From the IMG/VR virus record IMGVR_UViG_3300034774_000016, positions 1 through 22,753 of that record: DNA of 22,753 bases, one strand, 5' to 3'. The position numbers and the translations under genes were made by a program. The DNA is from a virus. The notes below the pieces were generated by a model. It searched no databases. It worked only from the letters and a program-made list of their open reading frames with translations, and was not told where the DNA came from. Shown one piece after another: positions 9,201-16,750 of the stretch. How positions within the stretch are numbered: the stretch's first letter is position 1; every line of letters starts with the position of its first letter.

Positions 9201-10711
9201 GGTGGACTATTAGTGTTATAAAATCTATAGCCAATCAACTGATTAATAACGAAGGATCCGATGAGAGCCTTTCTTACTATGAACATTTTAAATTTGGACA
9301 AATGGTTAATAGGCTGTATAACACTTATAATTCTGTTTATGGATCCCATCCCATGTCGGATAATTATAGAAGATTATCTGGAGGTCCTAATATATTCTCC
9401 CATACATATGGCCCTTTAATTTATAATGCTAATTTTAATACAGATGGATCGGCTATAGAAGTAAGCTCTTTCCTCCAAACTAGTTCTCCATTGAATGAGG
9501 TAGACATTTCTTACTATGGAGGGAGTGGTATCCTTAGTGTCTCAGGAATGTTTGGAGATCACCAGCTTGGGACTTCGGCTGCTTCTGGCACAGAGGATGT
9601 CTATTTAAACAGCCCAGAATTTTATAATAAACATCTAGTAAGTTCTATAGAGTTAGTGGATACTTCTTCTTCCACTTTATTTAGACAGCATCCTATTTTT
9701 TCTATATTTAAATGGTCTAGATCTCAAGTTAATAAGTTCGATTATAATAAGTATTTAGTAAATAATACGATTCTTAAGTATCATAGATCTTCCGATAGTA
9801 CACTATTTCCTAGAGTAAGAGTTAGGATAGATAATAGTGATTTAACTAATAAGGCTAGAAACTTATTAGAGCCTAATCATAGGTATGCGGTTAAGCTTGC
9901 CGCTCATAACAGTGATATAAGTTCTATACTTATTGGGGGTCAAACCTTAGGGTATACTATACGGACTGAGCCTGAAGATGGAAAAGTATGGGTATTTAAT
10001 CCTCAAGGTATGTATGATAATTGTGGATTATATTACGAGTCCTGGGTACAAATATCTGTAGACCACCTACACACTTTGGGAATTACCACCTTAAAATCTT
10101 ATGCTCAAACATTTACTTTCCCTATAAAAGAGACACAAGATGAGAAATTTAGTCCTCATGTACCTTTGAATGATGACGGACCAGGGATTAGTTGTTATGA
10201 AGCTTTGGAAAAGAATTCTGTTACTTTAGGAACAAGCCCTCAAACTATTATAAAGATAGGAAAGGATACCAAAGAAGAGTTTGAGTTTAAGTTCAGTACC
10301 TATAATAATAAGGGCGCAGTGCCACCTGATAGTTATAAAGATACTTTTGGAAAAATTCATAGAACGGACCAAAAATATACTTTAGAATTTTTCACTATGA
10401 CGGGGAATGATACGAAATTTATAGTATTTGAAAATATTTCTATCACTGATTTAACTAATAAAGAGGACTATGCAGTGATTGAAACTAAGTATGGAAATAT
10501 AGAACTTGATAAGAGTGATTTAAAAGCTGTGTTTAGATTCTTTAAAGATTTACAGACTGGAATTGCCAGTAGAAATGCTACCACTACTTCTGGGATTATG
10601 GAAGTCAGCGGAGGCTCTAGGCTAAATTACCGCTCTAATTATCAGATGTATCCTGATAGGGTAGATAGTGGGCATCAGCAATTAACGGAGGTGGATATCC
10701 ATGAGGGGTAA
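6254..10711 (+). CDS. Giant baseplate protein with a P2 gpI-like (Tail_P2_I) domain
   Basis: 1485 aa. Residues ~330-430 fit the tail protein I family: LGVLYDIGKCPDEFLELLGELIGW, then WRVQLMNAVSIYKAKGTKKSIQILLNVLFG. The family pattern is 'lp.lA..lG....d.w.e..rR.ll..a..ly..KGT..gl...l..l.g'. P2 gpI itself is only ~180 aa, so the domain is embedded in something much larger. It directly follows the J-like gene, as gpI follows gpJ in P2, and so probably forms the outer wedge linking the baseplate to fibres. T4 gp7, a large wedge protein next to gp6, is the functional analogue I would compare first. The remainder, about 300 residues before and 1050 after, is Ser/Asn/Tyr-rich with no motif I know. 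The ATG overlaps the previous stop (TAATG) and has no clear Shine-Dalgarno, so translation is probably coupled. Confidence 0.85.
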   Translation: MSRRYVKTSRFNSLDQPVPEIVAVVSTKDNVEQTKKAQTYFKQNYLQAIKKIIPSFYFSDEQTLSGEHVGFVNQVINSHLVANANQSTILPLSSLIYDTYLSALNTPSGFAPYFFKDQNPATISPDDFERYFLLPLAKSYKAYSSSGEFLDYISGTFLPTIPVDVGSQNLATLTASAYANDSSGTYKFLANNLGWLFFLNREGPTDGFDPSNAVAELITTNLWKGRSIVLEDTINIYQEYLWNNKQWWGIDDIVPTSYLSSVEMSAGTWTSGTQLLDNLKTLNSIIYSPHYLNSPDQKVEDAFNTYINTEAKITDVQNAGPFTRFLEGTSFSLADRTNEGNELGVLYDIGKCPDEFLELLGELIGWRMIGSDVDKWRVQLMNAVSIYKAKGTKKSIQILLNVLFGTDAYNVDTHIEELWESYLPDLLYYSLATSSAAFKDFKTYTPEVANQLGILDYSSSSMDVNVKYAVDTILFNLVREFPDQFMLGGKPFPTLAFVYAIDAQIIDWTPGSLQSDQLAVWKGPYHYIDDEDGNRVYRTGEVETEDSITIKLQHDPRFVFQYRGREFYIPPYEKRQYYTDCIISNKLVERLAYYLQCYGVDKAFTDSVVKYIREYTTETVDTTRILNAFLMFGTAPTYPPNYDVVIKEAPTDKTPDPVSLLSLWNGKSSHFLMMFDSSSFDWGSNLLSYNTHYGLTQMLPILDQVVPAHAIPEVILSLSSVIDSMDAIADNDCRELRPNFYDLYEGSSTVTTGFAVSAVDMDALATANGLTPHRFKRDQVENTHDFLLSGNTFAPLNSVNRNSLRRRNYHNLLPETKMFTRVGRNNPGSLTLSNSYYTSAIGYVPLGFVPSSQAFQPVETIPNRNGYGIGSVLSNLHPVWDICQNLTSPSSMFGYDISNTFASRANLNLQSSSCQTYGRRGQLDDIMYVMNKMHDKEKFLQASSIVSGYYTDSGAINRDWTASSPLLTPNDLSSWYAEGSRSGWTISVIKSIANQLINNEGSDESLSYYEHFKFGQMVNRLYNTYNSVYGSHPMSDNYRRLSGGPNIFSHTYGPLIYNANFNTDGSAIEVSSFLQTSSPLNEVDISYYGGSGILSVSGMFGDHQLGTSAASGTEDVYLNSPEFYNKHLVSSIELVDTSSSTLFRQHPIFSIFKWSRSQVNKFDYNKYLVNNTILKYHRSSDSTLFPRVRVRIDNSDLTNKARNLLEPNHRYAVKLAAHNSDISSILIGGQTLGYTIRTEPEDGKVWVFNPQGMYDNCGLYYESWVQISVDHLHTLGITTLKSYAQTFTFPIKETQDEKFSPHVPLNDDGPGISCYEALEKNSVTLGTSPQTIIKIGKDTKEEFEFKFSTYNNKGAVPPDSYKDTFGKIHRTDQKYTLEFFTMTGNDTKFIVFENISITDLTNKEDYAVIETKYGNIELDKSDLKAVFRFFKDLQTGIASRNATTTSGIMEVSGGSRLNYRSNYQMYPDRVDSGHQQLTEVDIHEG
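10687..10692 (+). promoter_or_regulatory. Strong Shine-Dalgarno (GGAGGT)
   Basis: GGAGGT ends 8 nt before the ATG at 10701 and lies inside the 3' end of the preceding 1485-aa gene. It is the best Shine-Dalgarno match among the gene starts in the window. It supports the ATG at 10701, which overlaps the previous gene by 11 nt, as the real start. Confidence 0.75.
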
Positions 10712-11951
10712 GGTAGAAGTTTTTGCTATAGCATATGATGGAACTTCTGAATTAATTGCTTCAGAAGATAACTTAGTAGTAGATGGAGCAGGGGAGAGTA
10801 TTGTAGATATGCTTACTGTTCCTTCCAGTACATTGGGCATAGAGCCTAGAGTTATGGATACCTCTAACTGGCGTATAACTGCTTTAAGTTTCGGTACGGC
10901 AAACAAGAACTTAGGTAATAACCCAGTATATACAGAAACCTCCTGTACTGGTATAGCTCCTTCTCTTGTGGGAGCTACTGCGTATTATATAACCTCTGAT
11001 GCTATTAATGATCCATCTTCTTGGGTTAATCCAGATAGGACTGTAGAAGGTAATCAGGTAATTAGGGCTTTGTGGGTGCCAGCGAGTATTCCAGGAAGTG
11101 AAGAGGGTTCTTATGAACCTCCAATTTATCTTCCTTCTTATCCTGATCCTTTAGACACACGATTAGCCTTAGGAAATAGTGCTTATGTAAATGTAAGTGC
11201 TGATGGGGCTGTTTCTTTTGGGCAGTTTGAAAATAGACTGGCGTGGAATGTGTCAGGACATAACTCTGCTTCTGGTTATGTGGTAGGGGCATATTGCCCA
11301 GGATTTAATGCGGATAGTCTTGATGTTGGTATTACTGGGAATAATATAGACATAATAGTAGCAGGGGTATCTTCACTTGAAGGAGATTTTAGGAATGCAC
11401 CTGGGCTTAATGTTGTTTGTAGTGCGGGGGGGATTGGAAGCCAAAGAGGTTATAATGGGGTGAGTAGCATTAACTTTGATAATCAAGGAAATGTGGATGC
11501 TAGAGGGTTTATTCGGTGTCCTGTTTATTCCGAGGCCGCAGATGTTTATAATTCTTTCCCTACTGACTCGACTAAATGGAGGGGGTGCGCTTGGTTGTCT
11601 GGAGTAGGGGTTCAATCAAATCCTATTGATTTTGTTATTGATCCTAGAATTGAAATGACCACGGTACTACATTATGATGATTTAAATATGTTTAATATGT
11701 TTGGAGGGTTACATCATATTGGCTTATGGACTCCTAATGTTAAAGAATCTATGAAAAACTCTCCTCCTCCTTGGGAGTGGGAGCCTACTACAACGCAGGG
11801 AGCTAATGACATTGAATATAGATTATTCGCAAAAAAAACTTTTACTGAGAATTTAACTAGTAGAAAAAACGATGGAGGCACTATAGGCATCCTCTCTGAG
11901 AACTATTTAACTATTAGATGGACTATTGATTTGAGGTCTAAACATGATTAG
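10701..11951 (+). CDS. Tail fibre/baseplate accessory protein, paralogue 1 of 3
   Basis: 416 aa. The start (GKVEVFAIAYDGTSELIASEDNLVVDGAGESIVDML) and the end (HHIGLWTPN ... YRLFAKKTFTENLT ... LTIRWTIDL) align by eye with the two following genes, making this the longest of three tandem paralogues. The general layout is 'dG......eNlit..G...la.ll', a mid beta region, then '.eiGLf......l.Ayr.F..isk..df.l.ikWti.f'. It recalls small phage tail or fibre proteins with the closing pattern 'F..itKt.dd.l.i.W.i'. This copy carries an extra ~170-200 residues in the middle, Gly/Asn-rich and beta-like (SADGAVSFGQFENRLAW, GITGNNIDIIVAGVSS), possibly an added lectin or adhesion module. Function is inferred from location and pattern only. 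Confidence 0.7.
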   Translation: MRGKVEVFAIAYDGTSELIASEDNLVVDGAGESIVDMLTVPSSTLGIEPRVMDTSNWRITALSFGTANKNLGNNPVYTETSCTGIAPSLVGATAYYITSDAINDPSSWVNPDRTVEGNQVIRALWVPASIPGSEEGSYEPPIYLPSYPDPLDTRLALGNSAYVNVSADGAVSFGQFENRLAWNVSGHNSASGYVVGAYCPGFNADSLDVGITGNNIDIIVAGVSSLEGDFRNAPGLNVVCSAGGIGSQRGYNGVSSINFDNQGNVDARGFIRCPVYSEAADVYNSFPTDSTKWRGCAWLSGVGVQSNPIDFVIDPRIEMTTVLHYDDLNMFNMFGGLHHIGLWTPNVKESMKNSPPPWEWEPTTTQGANDIEYRLFAKKTFTENLTSRKNDGGTIGILSENYLTIRWTIDLRSKHD

Positions 11952-12651
11952 TGGTCATATTACAGTTTGTAAAGTATTTAAAGATGGAACTAAAGAAGTA
12001 GTTTTAGATAGAGAAAATTTAATTACCGCAGGTTTGGGATCTTCTTTAGCGGATCTTTTAGAAGGAAAAGGATCTGCTATTATTAAAGACTATACCCCTA
12101 GATATTTTCAAGTAGGAACAAGTACGATAGATTATGATATAACCGACAGTGCTTCGGCTGTATTTTTTAAACTATCTTCTGCTTTTGATTGGGAAGAGTA
12201 TGGGGAAGATACTCAAATACCTGTTGTTGAACGGTACAGGTGTTTTGTTGCTTCCACAGCAGATGATGGAAGAAACTATTCTGAGTTGTTTTTAACAAGT
12301 GCTACTTTCTCTTCTACCATTTACTCAGGGACGGATGATTACTTTGGAAGATTGCAAGCTACCAGAGTAACTAAATGGTATATGGATTCTTTTGAGTCTG
12401 AGATTGTTTTAGATGAGAAGAGTGGAAATGGAAAAGAGATTACTGAGGTAGGATTGTATATAAAAAACCCGAGGGGATTAAGTGAGGATTCTCCTTTATT
12501 AATTGCTTATAAAAAATTCAATGCTATTTCTAAAGTGGAAGATTTTTCTATAATAATTCACTGGTCTATAGGGTTTTTAGGGGTATCTAATTACCCTGAT
12601 AGGGTGTACACGGGTGGGGGAAATCCAGCTTTAAAACGCCGAGGAATATAG
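11944..12651 (+). CDS. Tail fibre/baseplate accessory protein, paralogue 2 of 3
   Basis: 235 aa. It overlaps the preceding gene by 8 nt; GAGGT at 11933-11937 serves as Shine-Dalgarno. The N-terminus GHITVCKVFKDGTKEVVLDRENLITAGLGSSLADLLEG and the C-terminal motif ITEVGLYIKNPRG ... LLIAYKKFNAISKVEDFSIIIHWSIGF match the next gene closely. The shared core elements are 'ryFQvG', '.EvGLy.kNP.G', 'AYk.Fn.IsK..DFs..i.W'. A short Pro/Gly/Arg-rich tail (YTGGGNPALKRRG) follows the last strand. This is probably a small structural subunit of the fibre-attachment zone of the baseplate; the specific role is not known. Confidence 0.7.
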   Translation: MISGHITVCKVFKDGTKEVVLDRENLITAGLGSSLADLLEGKGSAIIKDYTPRYFQVGTSTIDYDITDSASAVFFKLSSAFDWEEYGEDTQIPVVERYRCFVASTADDGRNYSELFLTSATFSSTIYSGTDDYFGRLQATRVTKWYMDSFESEIVLDEKSGNGKEITEVGLYIKNPRGLSEDSPLLIAYKKFNAISKVEDFSIIIHWSIGFLGVSNYPDRVYTGGGNPALKRRGI

Positions 12652-12655
12652 AAAT

Positions 12656-13279
12656 ATGAAAAATGTAGAAACACTTGACCCAAATGGTCATTTAGAAATT
12701 TGGAAAATTTACCCCAATGGAGAGGAGACTTTAGTATTTGATGAAGATAACACTATAACCTCTGGGATGGGAGTAGGATTGGGGTTGTTATATGCAGGTT
12801 CAGGTGCTACAGACATAACAAACTTTCAAATCAGATATTTTCAATTAGGGGTTCAAGGAGATACTGTTCTCAATACTTATGGGGTAGATCAGGTTAGTTT
12901 AGTGTCTGCGTTAGGGCAAATTAACGGGGGTACAGATTATTCAGGTACGGAGTCGGGAATAGGACTTACGGTACAAGAGCTAATGAATTGGGACGGAACT
13001 GCGAAAAGTACATATGGGGGGAGCTTTGGAGATAGTTGGTTCTTTGGGCTCCTAACAGATAATTCTATTAAAAGAGTAGACCGTAACTCTGTTACCTATA
13101 TAATATACTTAGACCGAGATACTTGTAATTCTCAAATACTAAACGAGATAGGGTTGTTCATGCAGAACCCTATTGGGTTAGATCCTTATCGTTCTAATTT
13201 AGTAGCATACAGACCCTTTACAAATATTTCAAAAACTAGTGATTTTGCATTAGTTTTCAAATGGACCTTAAATTTTTAA
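12656..13279 (+). CDS. Tail fibre/baseplate accessory protein, paralogue 3 of 3
   Basis: 207 aa, the shortest of the three related genes and probably close to the minimal fold. GAGGAA at 12641-12646 lies ~9 nt before the ATG. The N-terminus has GHLEIWKIYPNGEETLVFDEDNTITSGMG; the middle has IRYFQLGVQGDT; the C-terminus has NEIGLFMQNPIGLDPYRSNLVAYRPFTNISKTSDFALVFKWTLNF. Each segment has a clear counterpart in the previous gene (RYFQVG, TEVGLYIKNPRG, LIAYKKFNAISKVEDF). It ends 1 nt before the next start. Three related copies side by side suggest gene duplication, or subunits of a hetero-oligomeric connector. Confidence 0.7.
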   Translation: MKNVETLDPNGHLEIWKIYPNGEETLVFDEDNTITSGMGVGLGLLYAGSGATDITNFQIRYFQLGVQGDTVLNTYGVDQVSLVSALGQINGGTDYSGTESGIGLTVQELMNWDGTAKSTYGGSFGDSWFFGLLTDNSIKRVDRNSVTYIIYLDRDTCNSQILNEIGLFMQNPIGLDPYRSNLVAYRPFTNISKTSDFALVFKWTLNF

Positions 13280-13280
13280 A

Positions 13281-16200
13281 ATGCCTTTTCTACCAAATGA
13301 TTTATACTTAGCGTCAGGAACCGCACAACTGACTAACGCCTGGACTGATCCTGTTTATAAATTTGATTCTAGTTCTTTTTATAACTGGGAGCAAGACAAT
13401 CTACCTATCTACGATTTAGAAGAACGGGATGATCTCATGTTTGAGATGGCAGGATATCCTACCTCCTCTGTGCAAGGTATGATGCTTACGGTTTCTGATT
13501 GTGGTATTGATAATAAAAAAGTATTTGGGTCTTTAGAGGATGTAGTAAGTGCCCTTCCTAATACCATTCGTTTCCCTATTATTGTTGAGGTGGCTACTAG
13601 TGGGGAATTAGGGTCTTTGCGTTTAGATAATTTACAGTTTGAGGGTTCTGGCGCAGGGCTAGAGATCATCAATAGAGGATTTGCTAAAGCTTTTTGTGGA
13701 TCTACTACCCCATTATCTACTTATGAGACTGTAGGTACAAACTCTAGTTCTATTACTACCTTTAGCTCCGTAGATTTAAGTACTACTATGTACGAATCAT
13801 CTGCTTTAGGCGTAAGTACTACGGTTTGGGATAATAACCCTGATGCTGCTACTTGGTGGAATAATTATACTAGAGCTTTCATTCTTACCCCTGAGTGGAG
13901 TAAGAATGCTGCTGCTTCTAATAGAACTATTAGTATATCTTCTAAGTTTAAGGACTCCGCTGGAGACTTTATGGGAACCGCTAGTGTGTATAATGTTGAT
14001 GTTTATGAGGACAACTCTGTAAGCTCCGATTTAACCATAACAAATGAGGTAGACGCTACAATAGTACAAAGAGACTCTTTAGGGAGCCCAGACTCAGATA
14101 CAAGAGCTATAGGTATGGTATATGCTAACTCTCTTACCAATGTTTATATCAATGATTGTAATGGTAATGTTTACCTTAGAGGTTTCTGTGTAGATGGGGG
14201 TTCTCAGGCAAGTCTTTTAAGTGGGGGGAGTCAAAGAACTGCAAAAGGTTTTGAGATCAATAATTCTAATGTAGTGTTAGAAAATTGTACTGCGGCTAGA
14301 TGTAGTGTTGCTGGATTAGAAGCTGTAAACTCAAATATCATCTTGAATAGAGGGTTTATTGCTTTCCATAATTACGGCATTGCCACAGGAGTATCGTTAG
14401 TAAATCTTAGTGAAAAAGAACCACAAGAAACGCCAGGGTTAAGGGCTATTTCCTCTAATATTACTCTAAGTGCTACTACAGCAGACGATACTGGGCTTCC
14501 TATTGATGCTCCTTTCTGTTTCTATCGTAATAAAGTGGGTGTTGAACTTATAAACTCTAATTTAAAAACACCTCTAAAACAAACTTATGCTAGAAATGTG
14601 GACGGTGTTTCCATTACGCCTAATAATGGATCACAGACTATAGTTCTTCAATCATTCTTTAATCTTTTAGATGGGATAAGAGCGAAAGACTCTGTTATTA
14701 ACATAGGCCAGAGAGTATCAGCCTTTCAAAATAATGTTGGAGTTAGATTAGATAATTCTGTATTTAATATTTATCAAATTACTGCGGATCATAATCAAGA
14801 GGCTGGATTAAAATCAGCTAACTCTACTTTTAATTATAATAAAGATGCTATAGCATTTGGTATTACGGCAGGGCCTTTCTACCCCCAGACGAGCTTCTAC
14901 AGGAATGGGCAGCATGTTCTTCTATCTAAATCTAGATTCGTGCCAACCCCTGTTATTAACATGGATACTGTTTACACCAGATTAGCTTTTAAAGAAAACT
15001 TTGCAGTTAATGAATTCCTAGCAGCGAGTGTTCAGAAGCAAACTCTTCCTGCGGTGGTAGTAGATAACGGTTCTTATATGAGAGCAGTAGCCTCTAAGAG
15101 CCAAAGTTATGATGCAGCCAATGATGACACTGGTAAAATATCTTTTGCTAGAGCATTAAAGGGCTTTGCATTTAGGGTTACTGGTCAAAGTACTTTAGAA
15201 TTAGAGGGGCATCAGAATGATAATACTTTTATATTAGGTCCTAGTCCCCCTACTCAGCAACAGGTACTGGCTGGGGTATATGCAGGAGATCAATCTAAAG
15301 TGTATGTTGCAGGGCCTACTACGATTGCTCAATATGGGGTGGGTGCCTTAGCTGAAAATGAATCCGTTGTAGCGTTTGGTCCCCATTTGATAGATGGGTA
15401 TTTTAATGTTAGTGGGTTTAATTTAGCAGATATGGACAACCATACTAAAGTTCAAGTTCATTCTACTAGAGCAGGTTTGGTGGCTAATAAAAACTCTCAA
15501 ATTATAATGAAAGATATGGGAGATTTCAATACTAGATGGGCTGATAAGTATAAAAAGAATTTAGATGGTCTGGCTGTTGACACAGATTATACTACGAGTA
15601 CTTCTTTAGCTGAATACTATGGATCTAATAGGACTTTGGATCAAGCATACTGTGTTTCTGGATCAATGAACTTTTATGCTAACCCGTATGCTTATTATGG
15701 TGAGGGTTTGGCAAATAGATTAAACTTAGTTGCACAAGCTACTCCTACTAATGTAACCACTATGGCTGGTGACGCTCAAAGGGACTGGCTTAATATTGCG
15801 CTAACTGATCTCAGTAGTGTATCGTATGGAGGTATGTGTGTACGGGCCGTAGATAATAGTGAGGTTGAAGTTAGAAATGTTAACTTCCCTGTTAATTGGA
15901 CTAATGCTTCTGGAGCCTACTATGATGCTTCAGCTAGTGAATGTGAGTTACTAAAAATTTGGAATATTGCAGACACTTCTAAATTAAAAGTAGCTTTCAC
16001 TTCGGTTAATGGGGTCCATCCTCAAGATGTAAGTGCCTCTTATTATGGGCCAAGTGCAGTGTGGGCATCGGGAACAGAAGTTTCTCTTTCGGGATGTCCT
16101 TCTAGTACTCCTTCTACTTCTGGGTTAAGTGTACTAGATAGTTTCGGAAAAGGAAAAGATCAAGGAGGAGAAATTGGGATTTATGGAAAAACTGATTTTG

Positions 16201-16748
16201 AAAATGTAGGACCCTTTAGATTATATGTATCTCCTACTCCTAAGGCTAAATTCTTAGGGTATCCTTACAATGCTGCGGGATATTTCGCTCCTGCTATACC
16301 TCCAGCAGATGTTTATAGTATGGGCTTTGATTTTGTAGCAACTGGTATAGATATTGGAGCCCCCTATCAGGTAATAGCTCAGGGGTATAACCCGTCTGGA
16401 GACTGTAGTGCGTCTTATATTGATACTGTAAGTTCTATTTATAATGATTTAGCTTTTAGTGCATATATTATGACGCTTCCCACCCCGCAGCAATCAGAGA
16501 ATGATGGATCATCTTTCTTCTACACTTCAGCAATGCTGGATGCTGGAGAAAATAATATCTGGTTAGACGAATCAGGTATGAATCTTTTTGCTAATGCTAA
16601 GAACGGAACTCTAAACTCGTCTGGACGGAAGAGGTTTGTAAACTATTATGCTGCTGCTACAGCCTATCCAGGGGAAGCATTCTGGAGACCTGATAAAGGA
16701 AAAGGAATAGGTTCTATTAATCTATTCGATCTTGAGAGGAATTTATAA
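13281..16748 (+). CDS. Tail fibre/tailspike-like protein with parallel beta-helix
   Basis: 1155 aa. The N-terminus has SFYNWEQDNLPIYDLEER (residues ~32-49), a motif shared with the next gene and probably an attachment segment. Residues ~275-560 show irregular ~20-30-residue repeats of the right-handed parallel beta-helix type: GFEINNSNVVLENCTA, GLEAVNSNIILNRGFI, GVELINSNLKTPL, GIRAKDSVINIGQ, GVRLDNSVFNIYQI, GLKSANSTFNYN. The pattern is 'GV.l.nS.v.i', with Asn/Ser ladder positions as in pectate-lyase-like tailspikes. No catalytic motif for a depolymerase can be assigned. The C-terminal third is beta-rich and unassigned; it ends with a Lys/Gly-rich stretch (RPDKGKGIGSINLFDLERN). There is no clear Shine-Dalgarno (TTTTTAAAATG), and the start lies 1 nt after the previous stop, so translational coupling is likely. 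A host-surface-binding fibre or spike is the probable role. Confidence 0.75.
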   Translation: MPFLPNDLYLASGTAQLTNAWTDPVYKFDSSSFYNWEQDNLPIYDLEERDDLMFEMAGYPTSSVQGMMLTVSDCGIDNKKVFGSLEDVVSALPNTIRFPIIVEVATSGELGSLRLDNLQFEGSGAGLEIINRGFAKAFCGSTTPLSTYETVGTNSSSITTFSSVDLSTTMYESSALGVSTTVWDNNPDAATWWNNYTRAFILTPEWSKNAAASNRTISISSKFKDSAGDFMGTASVYNVDVYEDNSVSSDLTITNEVDATIVQRDSLGSPDSDTRAIGMVYANSLTNVYINDCNGNVYLRGFCVDGGSQASLLSGGSQRTAKGFEINNSNVVLENCTAARCSVAGLEAVNSNIILNRGFIAFHNYGIATGVSLVNLSEKEPQETPGLRAISSNITLSATTADDTGLPIDAPFCFYRNKVGVELINSNLKTPLKQTYARNVDGVSITPNNGSQTIVLQSFFNLLDGIRAKDSVINIGQRVSAFQNNVGVRLDNSVFNIYQITADHNQEAGLKSANSTFNYNKDAIAFGITAGPFYPQTSFYRNGQHVLLSKSRFVPTPVINMDTVYTRLAFKENFAVNEFLAASVQKQTLPAVVVDNGSYMRAVASKSQSYDAANDDTGKISFARALKGFAFRVTGQSTLELEGHQNDNTFILGPSPPTQQQVLAGVYAGDQSKVYVAGPTTIAQYGVGALAENESVVAFGPHLIDGYFNVSGFNLADMDNHTKVQVHSTRAGLVANKNSQIIMKDMGDFNTRWADKYKKNLDGLAVDTDYTTSTSLAEYYGSNRTLDQAYCVSGSMNFYANPYAYYGEGLANRLNLVAQATPTNVTTMAGDAQRDWLNIALTDLSSVSYGGMCVRAVDNSEVEVRNVNFPVNWTNASGAYYDASASECELLKIWNIADTSKLKVAFTSVNGVHPQDVSASYYGPSAVWASGTEVSLSGCPSSTPSTSGLSVLDSFGKGKDQGGEIGIYGKTDFENVGPFRLYVSPTPKAKFLGYPYNAAGYFAPAIPPADVYSMGFDFVATGIDIGAPYQVIAQGYNPSGDCSASYIDTVSSIYNDLAFSAYIMTLPTPQQSENDGSSFFYTSAMLDAGENNIWLDESGMNLFANAKNGTLNSSGRKRFVNYYAAATAYPGEAFWRPDKGKGIGSINLFDLERNL

Positions 16749-16750
16749 AT

